A DNA stretch of 64,000 nucleotides from Haloechinothrix sp033042135 (lineage in GTDB: Bacteria; Actinomycetota; Actinomycetes; Mycobacteriales; Pseudonocardiaceae): assembly GCF_033042135.1 (NCBI RefSeq), contig NZ_WBXM01000002.1, positions 124,001 to 188,000 of the forward strand, in the 5' to 3' direction. Of this stretch, positions 1 through 8,959 are shown in pieces. The notes beneath the pieces are model-generated. The model was not told the DNA's origin, searched no databases, and worked only from the letters and a program-made list of their open reading frames with translations. The first letter of the stretch is position 1, and the number at the start of each line of letters is the position of its first letter. A program made the translations under genes and the position numbers.

Positions 1-2410
1 GGTCAAACGGCTGCGGAGCGATCTGGCCGACGGCGAGACCCCCACGGAGGTCAGCCTCGAGCTCACGGTGTCCGGCACCCGCTTGCGCGTGATCCGCAGC
101 CCGGAGTACGAGCGGCCGAAAAGGCGCGGCAGCGGCACCACCACGCAACCGGCCAAGGCCTCGCTGACCTGGATTTCCGGGGTGCCGAGCGGGTACGCGC
201 CCGAACCGATCATCAGGATCGACGAGGTCTCCCGCACCATCGGCAGGCTGCTCGGCATGAGCGCCGAGCAGTTCTTCCAGGTCGTGTTGTTGCCGCAGGG
301 AGAGTTCGCGCGCTTCCTCCGTGCCGAGACGGGTGAGCGGGAGCAGCTGCTCGAGCAGCTGTTCGCCACGCACCGGTTCGCCGACGTGGAGCGCTGGTTC
401 CGGGAGCGGCGCGCGCAGCGTGGTCGGGAGCTGGAGCTGGCGCGGGCACGGATGCGGGAATGCGCCGCGCGGTTCGCGCAGGTAGCGGGACTCTCGCAGC
501 CGGAGGCGCCGGACAGCGCGTGGATCGCCGAGACACGGCGGCATGCCGCCGGGGAGCTCGAACGCGCTCGCGCCGCCGAGGCACGGGCACGCCAGGCGCG
601 GGACCGCGCGGATGAGCTGGTCACCGCGCGGCGCGAGCGGGCCGAGCGGGTGCGCAGGGTCGCGGCCGCACGCGAGAAGCTGGCCGCCGCCGAGCGGCAG
701 GCGCCGGAGATCGAGCGTGCCAGGCAGGAGCTGGCGCGGGCGCGGAGTGCGTCGACGGTGCTGGCCGCTCAGCAGCTCGCCGACAGGATCGGCGACGAGG
801 TCGAGCGTGCCGAACAAGCTGAGCAGCGGCATACCGACGAGCTGCTCGGGCTCGGCGAGCAGCCCTCGGACGGTTCGGCGGCCGAGTTGCGGGCTCGGGC
901 GGGCCGTATCCGGGAGGAGGCGGGAGCGCTGAGTACCGCCATTGCCGAGGCCGAGCAGCAGCGCGTGGACGAGCGCTCACTGGCAGGGCTGAACGAGCGC
1001 GCGCAGCGCGAGGCGGCGCGCGCCGCGGACCTGGCCGAGCAGGCACGGGCGGCGGTGGACGAGCACCAGCGCACCCGGCAGCACCTGCTCGACCTGCGGG
1101 CACGCCGGCTGGCCGGGATGGCAGCCGAGCTGGCTGGGCAGCTGGAGACCGGCAGCCCGTGCGCGGTGTGCGGGTCGGTGGACCATCCGGCTCCTGCCCG
1201 GCCGGTCGAGGGTGCGGTGACCGAGGCCGCCGAGCGCGAGGCCGAGCAGGTCGAGCAGCAGGCACACCGGGAACGCGAGAAGCTGGAGACCGCGCGCGCA
1301 GAGGCCGATCGTGCCGCCGCCAAGCTGGAGGCCGACAGGGTGGCGCTGCGGGATGCCGTGACCGAGCGGGCGGAGCGGCTCGTCGCGGCCAGGGGCGAGT
1401 ACGACAGTGTCGAGGACCGGCGCGCCCATCTGCTGTCCGTGGTGTCCACACTGGAGTCTCTTGCCGAGGCGCGTGCCGAGCTCGTCGCGGGCAGGCGCAG
1501 GCTCGCGGAGCAGCGCGAGGCGGTGGCGAGCGCGGTCGCCGAGGCAGGTTTCGAGTCCCTCGACGCGGCGCTGGACGCCGCGCGGCCAGCCGGGACGATC
1601 ACCGAGCTGGAGGAGCGGATCAACCAGGCGGAGGTGGCAGAGGCCGCCGCGCGCTCGGTGCTTGCCGAGCCGGAGCTGGCCGATGTCTCCCCTGACGAGG
1701 AGGTGGATCTGGCCGGGGCGCGGCAGGCCGCTGCCGCGGCGCGGGAGGAGGCCGAGGGGGCGCTGGTCACGCTCCAGGCCTGCGAGCGCACCGAAGCCGA
1801 GCTGGCGACGATCGGCGAGGAGCTGGACGCGCGGCTGGCCGAGCTGGCCCCCGCCGAGGCCGAGTTCGCCGAGCTGGATGCGCTCACCGACGTGGTCAAC
1901 GGGCGGGGGCAGAACGCGCGCCGGATGTCGCTACGTTCCTACGTGCTGGCCGCTCGCCTCGAGGAGGTGGCGCTGGCTGGTACGCACCGGTTACGGGCGA
2001 TGAGCCAGGGACGCTACGCGTTCGTACACTCCGACGCGGCCGGTGCCAGGGGGAAGCGGGGCGGCCTCGGGCTCGATGTGCTTGACGATTTCTCCGGCGC
2101 CGTAAGGCCGGCGAAGACACTCTCTGGCGGGGAGTCCTTCCTGGCCTCGCTGGCGCTCGCCCTCGGGCTCGCCGACGTGGTCGCCGCCGAGACCGGAGGG
2201 ACGCTGCTCGACACGCTGTTCATCGACGAAGGCTTCGGCACCCTCGATGCCGAGACCCTTGACGTGGTGATGGGCACGCTGGACGAGCTACGCGCGGGGG
2301 GACGCGTGGTCGGGCTCGTCTCGCACGTCGAGGAGCTCCGCCAGCGGATCCCCACCCGCCTGAAGGTGATCAAGTCCCGCACCGGTTCCGCGCTGCGGCT
2401 GGAAGCGTAG
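1..2410 (+). CDS. sbcC: Nuclease SbcCD subunit C, 3' part (N-terminus outside window)
   Basis: SMC-like ATPase that works with the SbcD nuclease to cleave hairpins and double-strand ends in DNA repair. The reading frame is open from base 2, so the gene enters from the left and its Walker A segment is not visible. What is visible: the LPQGEFARFL segment near the start, long Glu/Ala/Arg-rich coiled coils, a zinc-hook CxxC (CAVCG, codons at 1160-1171) between the two coil arms, then the LSGGES signature and a Walker B segment (LFIDEGFGTLD) near the C-terminus, followed by the conserved SH of VSHVEEL. About 802 residues are in the window. sbcD should lie just upstream. The family is certain; the true start cannot be seen. 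Confidence 0.95.
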   Translation, partial: VKRLRSDLADGETPTEVSLELTVSGTRLRVIRSPEYERPKRRGSGTTTQPAKASLTWISGVPSGYAPEPIIRIDEVSRTIGRLLGMSAEQFFQVVLLPQGEFARFLRAETGEREQLLEQLFATHRFADVERWFRERRAQRGRELELARARMRECAARFAQVAGLSQPEAPDSAWIAETRRHAAGELERARAAEARARQARDRADELVTARRERAERVRRVAAAREKLAAAERQAPEIERARQELARARSASTVLAAQQLADRIGDEVERAEQAEQRHTDELLGLGEQPSDGSAAELRARAGRIREEAGALSTAIAEAEQQRVDERSLAGLNERAQREAARAADLAEQARAAVDEHQRTRQHLLDLRARRLAGMAAELAGQLETGSPCAVCGSVDHPAPARPVEGAVTEAAEREAEQVEQQAHREREKLETARAEADRAAAKLEADRVALRDAVTERAERLVAARGEYDSVEDRRAHLLSVVSTLESLAEARAELVAGRRRLAEQREAVASAVAEAGFESLDAALDAARPAGTITELEERINQAEVAEAAARSVLAEPELADVSPDEEVDLAGARQAAAAAREEAEGALVTLQACERTEAELATIGEELDARLAELAPAEAEFAELDALTDVVNGRGQNARRMSLRSYVLAARLEEVALAGTHRLRAMSQGRYAFVHSDAAGARGKRGGLGLDVLDDFSGAVRPAKTLSGGESFLASLALALGLADVVAAETGGTLLDTLFIDEGFGTLDAETLDVVMGTLDELRAGGRVVGLVSHVEELRQRIPTRLKVIKSRTGSALRLEA

Positions 2411-2466
2411 GCGGTCCGGCAAGGGCTGAATGGCCTTCGTTCCGTAGCAGGCGTTGATCGTCACGT

Positions 2467-3009
2467 TCAGCGCCCACCCCGGGCACCGGGGTGGCGCTCG
2501 TGGTCGAGTAGCCACCGCTTGACGGTCAGGCCCCACTGGAAGCCGCCGAGGGAGCCGCCGCTGCGGAGCACGCGGTGGCACGGTACGAACAGGGCAGCGG
2601 CATTGCGCGCACAGGCGGAGGCAGCGGCCCGCACGGCAGTCGGGCGGCCTGCGATCGCGGCCAGCTCGGTGTAGGTCACCGGCTGTCCAGGGGGGACATC
2701 ACGCAGCACCGACCACACCTGCTCGCCGAAGGCGCCGGATCGCTGCCGCACCGGGATGCGCGCGGCGGCGTCCACCTCGCCTGCGTGATAGGCGTGCACC
2801 GCTTCGGTCACCGGCCCGAGCTCGGCGGCCGAGCGCAGCTGATCCGGCGCGAGGCCGGTGCCGATCCTTGCGACTAGCTCGTCCACACGCGACGTCCAGC
2901 CGGAGGCCAGTACGGCGCCGTCGTGCGCTACGATGGCAGTGAAAGGGCCGACAGGTGTGTCCATAGTGGCCCATTGTGCGGTGGTCGTGGTGCTTCCCGT
3001 TGTGGTCAT
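2467..3009 (-). CDS. ogt: Methylated-DNA--protein-cysteine methyltransferase
   Basis: Suicide repair protein that moves the methyl group from O6-methylguanine to its own cysteine. The protein has 180 residues, normal for Ogt. The active site PCHRV is at residues 143-147, so Cys144 is the acceptor. The preceding VRAAASACARN segment is the DNA-binding wing and the C-terminal GGFQWG...KRWLLDHE is typical of the family. The start at 3009 overlaps the stop of the upstream adaA-alkA gene in an ATGA junction, so the two are translationally coupled. A longer open frame exists upstream but only repeats the neighbour in another frame. The order adaA-alkA then ogt is the same as in M. tuberculosis. Confidence 0.93.
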   Translation of the reverse strand: MTTTGSTTTTAQWATMDTPVGPFTAIVAHDGAVLASGWTSRVDELVARIGTGLAPDQLRSAAELGPVTEAVHAYHAGEVDAAARIPVRQRSGAFGEQVWSVLRDVPPGQPVTYTELAAIAGRPTAVRAAASACARNAAALFVPCHRVLRSGGSLGGFQWGLTVKRWLLDHERHPGARGGR

Positions 3010-4655
3010 GCTGCGCTCGCTTTCGTCGTGGTCCTGCCGGTGGCGGCGTGGGCGCGCCACAAGTGCATGCCCGCGTAGGACCGCCATGGCCGCCAGCGGC
3101 GCGCGTGCTCGGTGAGCGCGGTGGCGGTGGCTGACAGCCCGAGCGTGGTCGCGCCTGCGCGCAGCGCGCGATCGGTGACCGGCAATACGTCGGGTGCGCC
3201 GAGGGCGCGCAGCGTCACGTAGTCGGCGGTCCACCGCCCGATACCGGGAATCTCGCACAGCTGCGCACGCAGCGTGTCGGGGTCGCAGCCGACGTGGAGG
3301 TCGATACGGCCGGTGGCCAGCTGCTCGGCGGTGGTCAGGATCGCCTCGGTCCTGGCGCGCGGCCCGCGCAGTACCCCGGCGCCGCCTTCGGCGATCATCT
3401 CCGACGAGGGGAACAGTAGGTCGGGCTCGGTCGTGCCGACGTTGGCCGTGGCGTCCACGTTGTCAGCAGCGGCCGCCGCGCCGCCATCCCGGCCATCCCG
3501 GCCATCCCGGCCTGCCGCGTGCCACCGCAGCGGCGTGCCGAGCTCGCGTGCCAGCCGTCCGGCGGCCGTCCTGGCGGCGGCCACCGATATCTGCTGGCCG
3601 AGCAGGGCGCGGATCAGCAGCTCGGCAGGGTCGACCGTGCCGGGAACGCGGATACCGGGCGCCGCACCGACGGCGGCGGCGAGCACGCCGTCCGCGGCGA
3701 GCACAGCATCGATCGCGACCGGGTCGGCGTCGGCGTCGAGTAGCCTGCGTAGCCGGGTGACGGCGCTGGTGAGGTCGCGGACGTCGGTGAGCCGAAGCGC
3801 GCACCGGACGTGGTCGGTGGCGGGTTCGAGGTGGGCCGACCCCACCCCGTGAGGCAGGCGCAGCGTGCGGGCGTAGCTCGCCGGATCACCGGAGGCCGAG
3901 GTCGTTACCGCCTCGACCCCGGCAACGGCCCTGGCTGCCAGGTAGCCGAGCAGGCCATCGGCGTCGAAGGGGAGCCGTACCGGCAACCGCAGACGCAGCT
4001 GCACGCCGCCATGCGGGGTCTGACCGGGCTCCGGCGTCCTGCCGGTCTGCCCTGCCGCCCTCGCGGCGCGCAGCCGCGAGGGCGGCAGCCCGAACACCTC
4101 TCTGATGGTCTCGTTGAACTGCCGCACGCTGGAAAAGCCCGCGCCGAATGCGACATCGGCCATGGGCAGCGCCGAGTGCTGGATGAGGACCCTGGCCGCG
4201 TGCGCGCGGTGCGCCCTGGCCAGCGCCAACGGCCCGGCGCCGAGTTCGGTGGTCAGCACCCTGCCCAGCTGCCGCGAGGAGTAGCCGACCCGGCGCGCTA
4301 GCCCATCGACGCCTTCGCGGTCGACGACGCCGTCGGCGATCAGCCGCATCGCCCTTCCCACCAGGTCGGCGCGCAGGTCCCACTCGGGAGAGCCGGGTAC
4401 GGCGTCCGGAAGGCACCGCCTGCAGGCCCGGTACCCGTCGCGCTGCGCGGCCGCCGCCGTCGGGTAGAAGCGCACGTTCGGCGGCCGGGGGGTCAGCGCG
4501 GGGCAGGAAGGGCGGCAGTAGATGCCGGTGGTGCGCACGGCTGTGACGAACTGCCCGTCGAAGCGGGAATCCCTGCCGGTCACCACGGCGTAGCATCGGT
4601 TGAAGTCGCGCCACAACCCCGCCTCGCCCGCTGACCAGGCTTCCTTCGTCGTCAT
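3006..4655 (-). CDS. alkA: Ada-type regulator fused to AlkA DNA-3-methyladenine glycosylase
   Basis: 549-residue fusion of an Ada regulatory half and an AlkA base-excision glycosylase. The N-terminal zinc domain carries Cys47, Cys51, Cys78 and Cys81, with the same spacing (4, 27, 3) as E. coli Ada, where the first Cys takes methyl groups from phosphotriesters. An AraC-type helix-turn-helix region follows (about residues 95-190). The C-terminal HhH-GPD glycosylase has LLGQQISVAAART, then IPGIGRWTADY and a likely catalytic Asp in VTDRALR. It lacks the Ogt-type methyltransferase domain, which is supplied by the next gene, ogt. Odd point: a low-complexity RDGRDGRDG stretch inside the glycosylase half, encoded by a 9-bp tandem repeat. 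It probably activates its own operon after methylation damage (known for Ada; inferred here). Confidence 0.93.
   Translation of the reverse strand: MTTKEAWSAGEAGLWRDFNRCYAVVTGRDSRFDGQFVTAVRTTGIYCRPSCPALTPRPPNVRFYPTAAAAQRDGYRACRRCLPDAVPGSPEWDLRADLVGRAMRLIADGVVDREGVDGLARRVGYSSRQLGRVLTTELGAGPLALARAHRAHAARVLIQHSALPMADVAFGAGFSSVRQFNETIREVFGLPPSRLRAARAAGQTGRTPEPGQTPHGGVQLRLRLPVRLPFDADGLLGYLAARAVAGVEAVTTSASGDPASYARTLRLPHGVGSAHLEPATDHVRCALRLTDVRDLTSAVTRLRRLLDADADPVAIDAVLAADGVLAAAVGAAPGIRVPGTVDPAELLIRALLGQQISVAAARTAAGRLARELGTPLRWHAAGRDGRDGRDGGAAAAADNVDATANVGTTEPDLLFPSSEMIAEGGAGVLRGPRARTEAILTTAEQLATGRIDLHVGCDPDTLRAQLCEIPGIGRWTADYVTLRALGAPDVLPVTDRALRAGATTLGLSATATALTEHARRWRPWRSYAGMHLWRAHAATGRTTTKASAA
3484..3510. 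repeat. 9-bp tandem repeat (ccatcccgg x3) inside adaA-alkA
   Basis: Three perfect copies of the 9-mer ccatcccgg. It is in frame and encodes RDGRDGRDG on the minus strand, followed by an Ala-rich and Asn/Asp-rich stretch. It looks like an expanded surface loop in the glycosylase domain. Copy-number change would keep the frame. Confidence 0.85.
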
Positions 4656-4809
4656 GAGCTCGATCGTGCCACGAGGACACGACCGGTGCTGGCGGGAATC
4701 GGACAGCACCACCCCACGGGGAGTCCGGTGAGGCGCCGATTCGTGAACCACATCGCCCGGCAGCCGAGCATGCGCCCACCGAGGTCCGCTCCGCCAGGGA
4801 ACGGACCCG

Positions 4810-4815
4810 TACACT
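4810..4815 (+). promoter_or_regulatory. -10 box of probable leaderless ychF promoter
   Basis: TACACT (fits TAnnnT) ends 8 nt before the GTG start of ychF, and no Shine-Dalgarno sequence is present. Transcription would begin at or within a base or two of the start codon. No good -35 is visible. Inferred from position only. Confidence 0.5.
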
Positions 4816-4823
4816 GGATCCCC

Positions 4824-5924
4824 GTGACCTTGACCCTCGGTATCGTTGGCCTGCCCAACGTCGGAAAGTCGACCCTGTTCAACGCGCTGACCCGTAACGA
4901 GGCCGTGGCCGCGAACTATCCGTTCGCCACCATCGAGCCCAATGTCGGGGTGGTGCCGCTGCCGGATGCCCGGCTGGACACGCTGGCCGAGATGTTCGGC
5001 TCGGCGCGCACGGTTCCAGCGACGGTGTCGTTCGTCGATATCGCCGGACTGGTCAAGGGCGCCTCCGAGGGCGCGGGGCTGGGTAACCAGTTCCTGGCCA
5101 ACATCCGCGAGGCGAACGCGATCTGCCAGGTCATCAGGGTGTTCGACGATCCGGATGTGGTGCACGTCGACGGCAATGTCGATCCGTCGAGCGATATCGA
5201 CACCATCAATACCGAGCTGATCCTCGCCGACATCCAGACCCTGGACAAGGCGCTGCCCCGGCTGCAGAAGGAAGCAAGGACCACCAAGGAACGCCGTCCC
5301 GAGCTGGACAACGCCACCCGTGCCAGGGAGATCCTCGACGAGGGGCGCACGCTGTTCGCCGCGCAGGACGAGGTCGATCTCGGCGGACTGCGCGAGCTGT
5401 CGCTGCTGACCGCCAAGCCGTTCCTGTACGTGTTCAACGCCGACGAGGGGGTGTTGACCGACCCTGCGCGACGCGAGGCGCTCGTCAAGCTGGTGGCACC
5501 CGCCGACGCGGTGTTCCTCGACGCCAAGGTCGAAGCGGAGCTGTTGGAACTCGACGATCCCGAGGCCAGCAGGGAGCTGCTCGCCTCGGTCGGGCAGTCC
5601 GAGCCCGGCCTGTACTCACTGGCCAGGGCAGGTTTCCATACCCTCGGGCTGCAGACGTTCCTGACCGCGGGGCCGAAGGAAGCCCGAGCGTGGACGATCC
5701 GGCAGGGCGCGACCGCGCCGGAAGCCGCGGGTGCCATTCACACCGATTTCCAGCGCACCTTCATCAAGGCCGAGGTGATCTCGTTCGACGCCCTCGTCGA
5801 GGCCGGATCGATGGCCGCGGCGCGCGCAGCGGGCATGGCGCGGATCGAGGGCAAGGACTATGTCATGGCCGACGGCGACGTGGTCGAGTTCCGCCACGGC
5901 GCGGCCTCCGGAGGCAAGAAGTGA
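4824..5924 (+). CDS. ychF: Redox-regulated ATPase YchF (Obg family)
   Basis: Universal cytosolic Obg-family P-loop protein that prefers ATP to GTP and associates with ribosomes. 366 residues, normal for the family. G1 is GLPNVGKST at the N-terminus, G3 is DIAGLVKGA, and the NADE in YVFNADEGV is the YchF version of the base-specificity motif (NxxE instead of NKxD), which explains ATP use. A TGS-like C-terminal domain ends the protein. The GTG at 4824 is chosen because family proteins begin just before the TLGIVGLPN segment; a longer in-frame extension to 4686 is unlike the family. It is divergent from adaA-alkA. Confidence 0.95.
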   Translation: MTLTLGIVGLPNVGKSTLFNALTRNEAVAANYPFATIEPNVGVVPLPDARLDTLAEMFGSARTVPATVSFVDIAGLVKGASEGAGLGNQFLANIREANAICQVIRVFDDPDVVHVDGNVDPSSDIDTINTELILADIQTLDKALPRLQKEARTTKERRPELDNATRAREILDEGRTLFAAQDEVDLGGLRELSLLTAKPFLYVFNADEGVLTDPARREALVKLVAPADAVFLDAKVEAELLELDDPEASRELLASVGQSEPGLYSLARAGFHTLGLQTFLTAGPKEARAWTIRQGATAPEAAGAIHTDFQRTFIKAEVISFDALVEAGSMAAARAAGMARIEGKDYVMADGDVVEFRHGAASGGKK

Positions 5925-5957
5925 ACGCTCCCGCTGCCACGGCCCGGATGTCGCGCT

Positions 5958-6422
5958 GTGGGTGATCGAGACGGTGACAGCCTCCGCCGGGAGGTGCCAC
6001 CCAGGATCGTGGTCGGCGCAGCGCTGGTACGTGCCGGTGCGGTGCTCGCGGCGCGGCGGAGCCACCCTGCTGAGCTGGCCGGGTACTGGGAGCTTCCCGG
6101 CGGACGGGTGGAACTCGGCGAGTCCGAAACGGACGCGGTGCGCCGGGAGCTCGGTGAGGAGTTGGCGCTCGATGTCTCGGTCGGCGGCAGGCTCGGCTGG
6201 GATGTCGAGCTCGCCCCCGATACCGTGCTTCGCGTCTACCGAGCGAGCCTGGCCGATCCCGGCGCGGAGCCGGTCGCCCGCGAGCACGCCGCGTTGCGCT
6301 GGGTCGGCGCTGGCGAGCTGGACGAACTGTGCTGGCTGCCAGCCGACCGGGCGATCCTGCCGGAGTTGCGACGCGCGCTACGCGGGCGAGAGACGCCGGA
6401 TGCCACCGGCATCCAGACGTGA
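5958..6422 (+). CDS. MutT-like Nudix hydrolase
   Basis: Probable nucleoside-triphosphate pyrophosphatase of the MutT type, 154 residues. The Nudix box GRVELGESETDAVRRELGEE is complete up to the metal-binding EE. The glycine that usually follows (EExG) is Ala here (EELAL). The preceding GYWELPGG segment and the following GWDVEL...LRVYRA strand pattern resemble 8-oxo-dGTP-cleaving MutT proteins. The start is either GTG 5958 or the in-frame GTG 5994; neither has a clear ribosome-binding site. It follows ychF by 33 nt and may be co-transcribed. The exact substrate is not determined. Confidence 0.85.
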   Translation: MGDRDGDSLRREVPPRIVVGAALVRAGAVLAARRSHPAELAGYWELPGGRVELGESETDAVRRELGEELALDVSVGGRLGWDVELAPDTVLRVYRASLADPGAEPVAREHAALRWVGAGELDELCWLPADRAILPELRRALRGRETPDATGIQT

Positions 6423-6516
6423 ACCAGGGTCGTACTCACCAGTCGGGTACAAAAATCGAGTATCACCAGTGCGGTAAACAGGTTTCACGGGCCGCTGCCG
6501 CGACTACTCTTGGAAC

Positions 6517-6816
6517 ATGTATGTCGCAGTGAGCACCTACACAGCACCGATCAACGAGATCGACTACGTACTGCCGGAGCATATCGAGTGGCTCGAGCGG
6601 CACTACGATTCGGGGGACTTCCTGGTCTCCGGCAGGCGAGAACCCCGGGTCGGCGGAGTGATCATCGCCAGACCGATGCTACGGGGCAAGCTGGACGCGA
6701 TCCTGGCGACCGACCCGTTCTCGTACCGCCACCTGGCGCGGTACGACGTCTACGAGTTCGCGGCAACCAGGACCGCACCGGAGCTCAACTGGATCAACGA
6801 GACGGTCGCGGGCTGA
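6517..6816 (+). CDS. YciI-like protein
   Basis: 99-residue protein of the YciI/dimeric ferredoxin-like fold group. The sequence runs MYVAVSTYTAPINEIDYVLPEHIEWLERHYDSG-like: an N-terminal strand, then HIEWL, where YciI proteins carry their conserved His, then a GDFLVSGRREPRVGG segment typical of the family. These are small dimeric enzymes or binding proteins of mostly unknown function. The gene stands alone, with 94 nt before it and 189 nt after it. Family assignment is good; the role is unknown. Confidence 0.75.
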   Translation: MYVAVSTYTAPINEIDYVLPEHIEWLERHYDSGDFLVSGRREPRVGGVIIARPMLRGKLDAILATDPFSYRHLARYDVYEFAATRTAPELNWINETVAG

Positions 6817-6877
6817 GCCCGCCCGCGGTCGCGTGCCGGTGCCGTGACCCGGGGACGGGCGAGCTCAGCAGGGCCGA

Positions 6878-6912
6878 TGTGTGCTGGTTCACAGGTGACG
6901 CTCGGGTAGCCT
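6878..6912 (+). promoter_or_regulatory. Possible CRP-type site and -10 box upstream of typA
   Basis: TGTGT-N6-TCACA at 6878-6893 matches 9 of 10 positions of the CRP consensus TGTGA-N6-TCACA. A possible -10 (TAGCCT, 6907-6912) follows. Both lie about 95-130 nt before the typA GTG. A single weak match; the regulator is inferred from the motif only. Confidence 0.35.
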
Positions 6913-7005
6913 GAAAACGACCGCGCTCCCCATCGGCGTCGACCGAGGCCGGCTGGTAGGGCACTGCGGTCGGCTAGCCCTTCTCGCGATCTCAGGAGCC
7001 CATGC

Positions 7006-8937
7006 GTGTCCGTAGCAAGCGACATCACCAGCACGACGCGCACCGACCTGCGAAACGTCGCGCTCGTCGCGCACGTTGATCACGGCAAGACCACGCTCGT
7101 GGACGCGATGCTGCGGCAGTCCGGCGCCTTCGCCGAACGCGGGGAGCCGGTGGATCGCGTGATGGACTCGGGCGAGCTCGAGCGCGAGAAGGGCATCACA
7201 ATCCTTGCCAAGAACGCTGCCGTCCGCCGCGAGGGCAGCGATGGCCCGGTCACCGTCAACGTGATCGACACCCCGGGCCACGCCGATTTCGGCGGCGAGG
7301 TCGAGCGCGGCCTGGCCATGGTCGACGGCGTCCTGCTGCTTGTCGACGCAGGCGAGGGGCCGCTGCCGCAGACCCGGTTCGTGTTGCGCAAGACGCTGGA
7401 AGCCGGCTTGCCGGTGGTGCTGGTGGTGAACAAGGTGGACCGGCCGGAGGCGCGGATCGCCGAAGTGGTGGAAGCCACCTACGACCTGCTGCTCGAACTG
7501 GCCGCCACGATCGACGGGATGGACGATGCCGCGCTGGAAGCGGTCGTCGGTATGCCCGTGGTCTACACCTGCGCGCGGGACGGGATCGCGAGCCTGACGG
7601 CGCCCTCCGACGGGCAACGTCCGGACGGCGACACCCTCGACCCGCTCTTCGACACGCTGCTGGAACGCGTCCCCGCGCCCGAGGTGGTGCCGGACGCGCC
7701 GCTGCAGGCGATGGTGACCAACCTGGACGCCTCGCCGTTCGTCGGCAGGATCGCGTTGACCCGGATCCACGCGGGCAGGTTACGCCGGGGACAGACCGTG
7801 GCCTGGCTGCGGGCCGACGGTTCGACCGAGCAGGTGCGTATCAGCGAGCTTTACCGGATGCAGGGCCTGGAGCGGGTATCCGCCACCGAGGCGGCAGCGG
7901 GCGATCTCGTCGCGATCGCGGGCATCAGCGAGATCACGATCGGCGACACCCTGGCCGATACCGCCAACCCGGAAGCGCTTCCCCGTATCTCGGTGGACGA
8001 GCCCGCCATCTCGATGACGATGGGAGTGAACACCTCACCCCGTGCCGGGTTGGGTGGCGGCGACAAGCTGACCGCCCGGCTGGTGAAGTCCCGGCTCGAC
8101 CAGGAACTGATCGGCAACGTCAGCATGCGGGTACTGCCAGCCGACCGCCCGGACACCTGGGAGGTGCACGGGCGCGGTGAGCTGGCGCTCGCGGTGCTGG
8201 TCGAGCAGATGCGCAGGGAGGGCTTCGAGCTCACCGTCGGCAGGCCCGACGTGGTGACCCGCACCGTGAACGGGGCGCTGCACGAGCCGTACGAGCGGCT
8301 CAGCCTCGAGGTGCCCGAGGAGCATCTCGGCAGCATCACCCAGCTGCTCGCCGCGCGCAAAGGGCGCATGGAGAGCATGTCCGGGCACGGTACTGGGCGG
8401 ATCGCGCTGGACTACCTCGTTCCGGCGCGTGGCTTGATCGGGTTCCGCACCGCCTTCCTCACCGAGACAAGGGGCGAGGGCATCGCCAACCAGTCCTTCG
8501 AGGGCTACTTCCCGTGGGCAGGCGAGATCCGCCCCCGGCACTCCGGCTCCCTTGTCGCCGATCGCGCGGGCACGGTGACCACGTACGCGCTGATGCAGCT
8601 CGCCGACCGCGGCACGTTCTTCGTGGAGCCGGGCAGCCCGGTCTACGAGGGCATGGTGGTCGGTGAGCACCAGCGCCCCGAGGACCTCGAGATCAACATC
8701 ACCAAGGAACGCAAGCTCACCAACATGCGCTCCGCCACCTCCGAGGAGCTCGAGCGGCTGGCCCGGCCGAGGAAGCTGGCCCTGGAGGAGGCGCTGGAGC
8801 TGTGCGCCGACGACGAGTGCGTCGAGGTCGCACCCAACGCCATCCGGGTGCGGAAGGTCACCCTGGATACGAACCAGCGGAACAAGGAACGCTCCCGGGC
8901 GAGGAGCAGGGACGCCGCCGCGGGAGGGCAGTCCTAG
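7006..8937 (+). CDS. typA: Translational GTPase TypA/BipA
   Basis: Ribosome-binding GTPase of the EF-G family involved in 50S maturation and stress adaptation. 643 residues, normal for actinobacterial TypA. G1 AHVDHGKTT lies near the N-terminus, switch II is DTPGHADFGGEVERG and G4 is NKVDRPEAR. Domain II, the EF-G-like domains and the BipA-specific C-terminal region (RTAFLTETRGEG, FEGYFPWAGEI, ITKERKLTNMR) all follow. The start is GTG 7006; an ATG four bases upstream is out of frame. The lpqW-like gene follows after 22 nt, as in mycobacteria, although there lpqW is on the opposite strand. Confidence 0.96.
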   Translation: MSVASDITSTTRTDLRNVALVAHVDHGKTTLVDAMLRQSGAFAERGEPVDRVMDSGELEREKGITILAKNAAVRREGSDGPVTVNVIDTPGHADFGGEVERGLAMVDGVLLLVDAGEGPLPQTRFVLRKTLEAGLPVVLVVNKVDRPEARIAEVVEATYDLLLELAATIDGMDDAALEAVVGMPVVYTCARDGIASLTAPSDGQRPDGDTLDPLFDTLLERVPAPEVVPDAPLQAMVTNLDASPFVGRIALTRIHAGRLRRGQTVAWLRADGSTEQVRISELYRMQGLERVSATEAAAGDLVAIAGISEITIGDTLADTANPEALPRISVDEPAISMTMGVNTSPRAGLGGGDKLTARLVKSRLDQELIGNVSMRVLPADRPDTWEVHGRGELALAVLVEQMRREGFELTVGRPDVVTRTVNGALHEPYERLSLEVPEEHLGSITQLLAARKGRMESMSGHGTGRIALDYLVPARGLIGFRTAFLTETRGEGIANQSFEGYFPWAGEIRPRHSGSLVADRAGTVTTYALMQLADRGTFFVEPGSPVYEGMVVGEHQRPEDLEINITKERKLTNMRSATSEELERLARPRKLALEEALELCADDECVEVAPNAIRVRKVTLDTNQRNKERSRARSRDAAAGGQS

Positions 8938-8959
8938 CGAGACAGGAGGTGCGCAGGCG

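Noticed and set aside
769..1899. 376-codon Ser/Ala-rich minus-strand frame
   Set aside because: Antisense shadow of sbcC.
2469..2498. Imperfect hairpin (gcgcccaccccgg / ccggggtggcgc) as sbcC terminator
   Set aside because: It overlaps the last codons of ogt and has a bulge; coding constraint can explain it.
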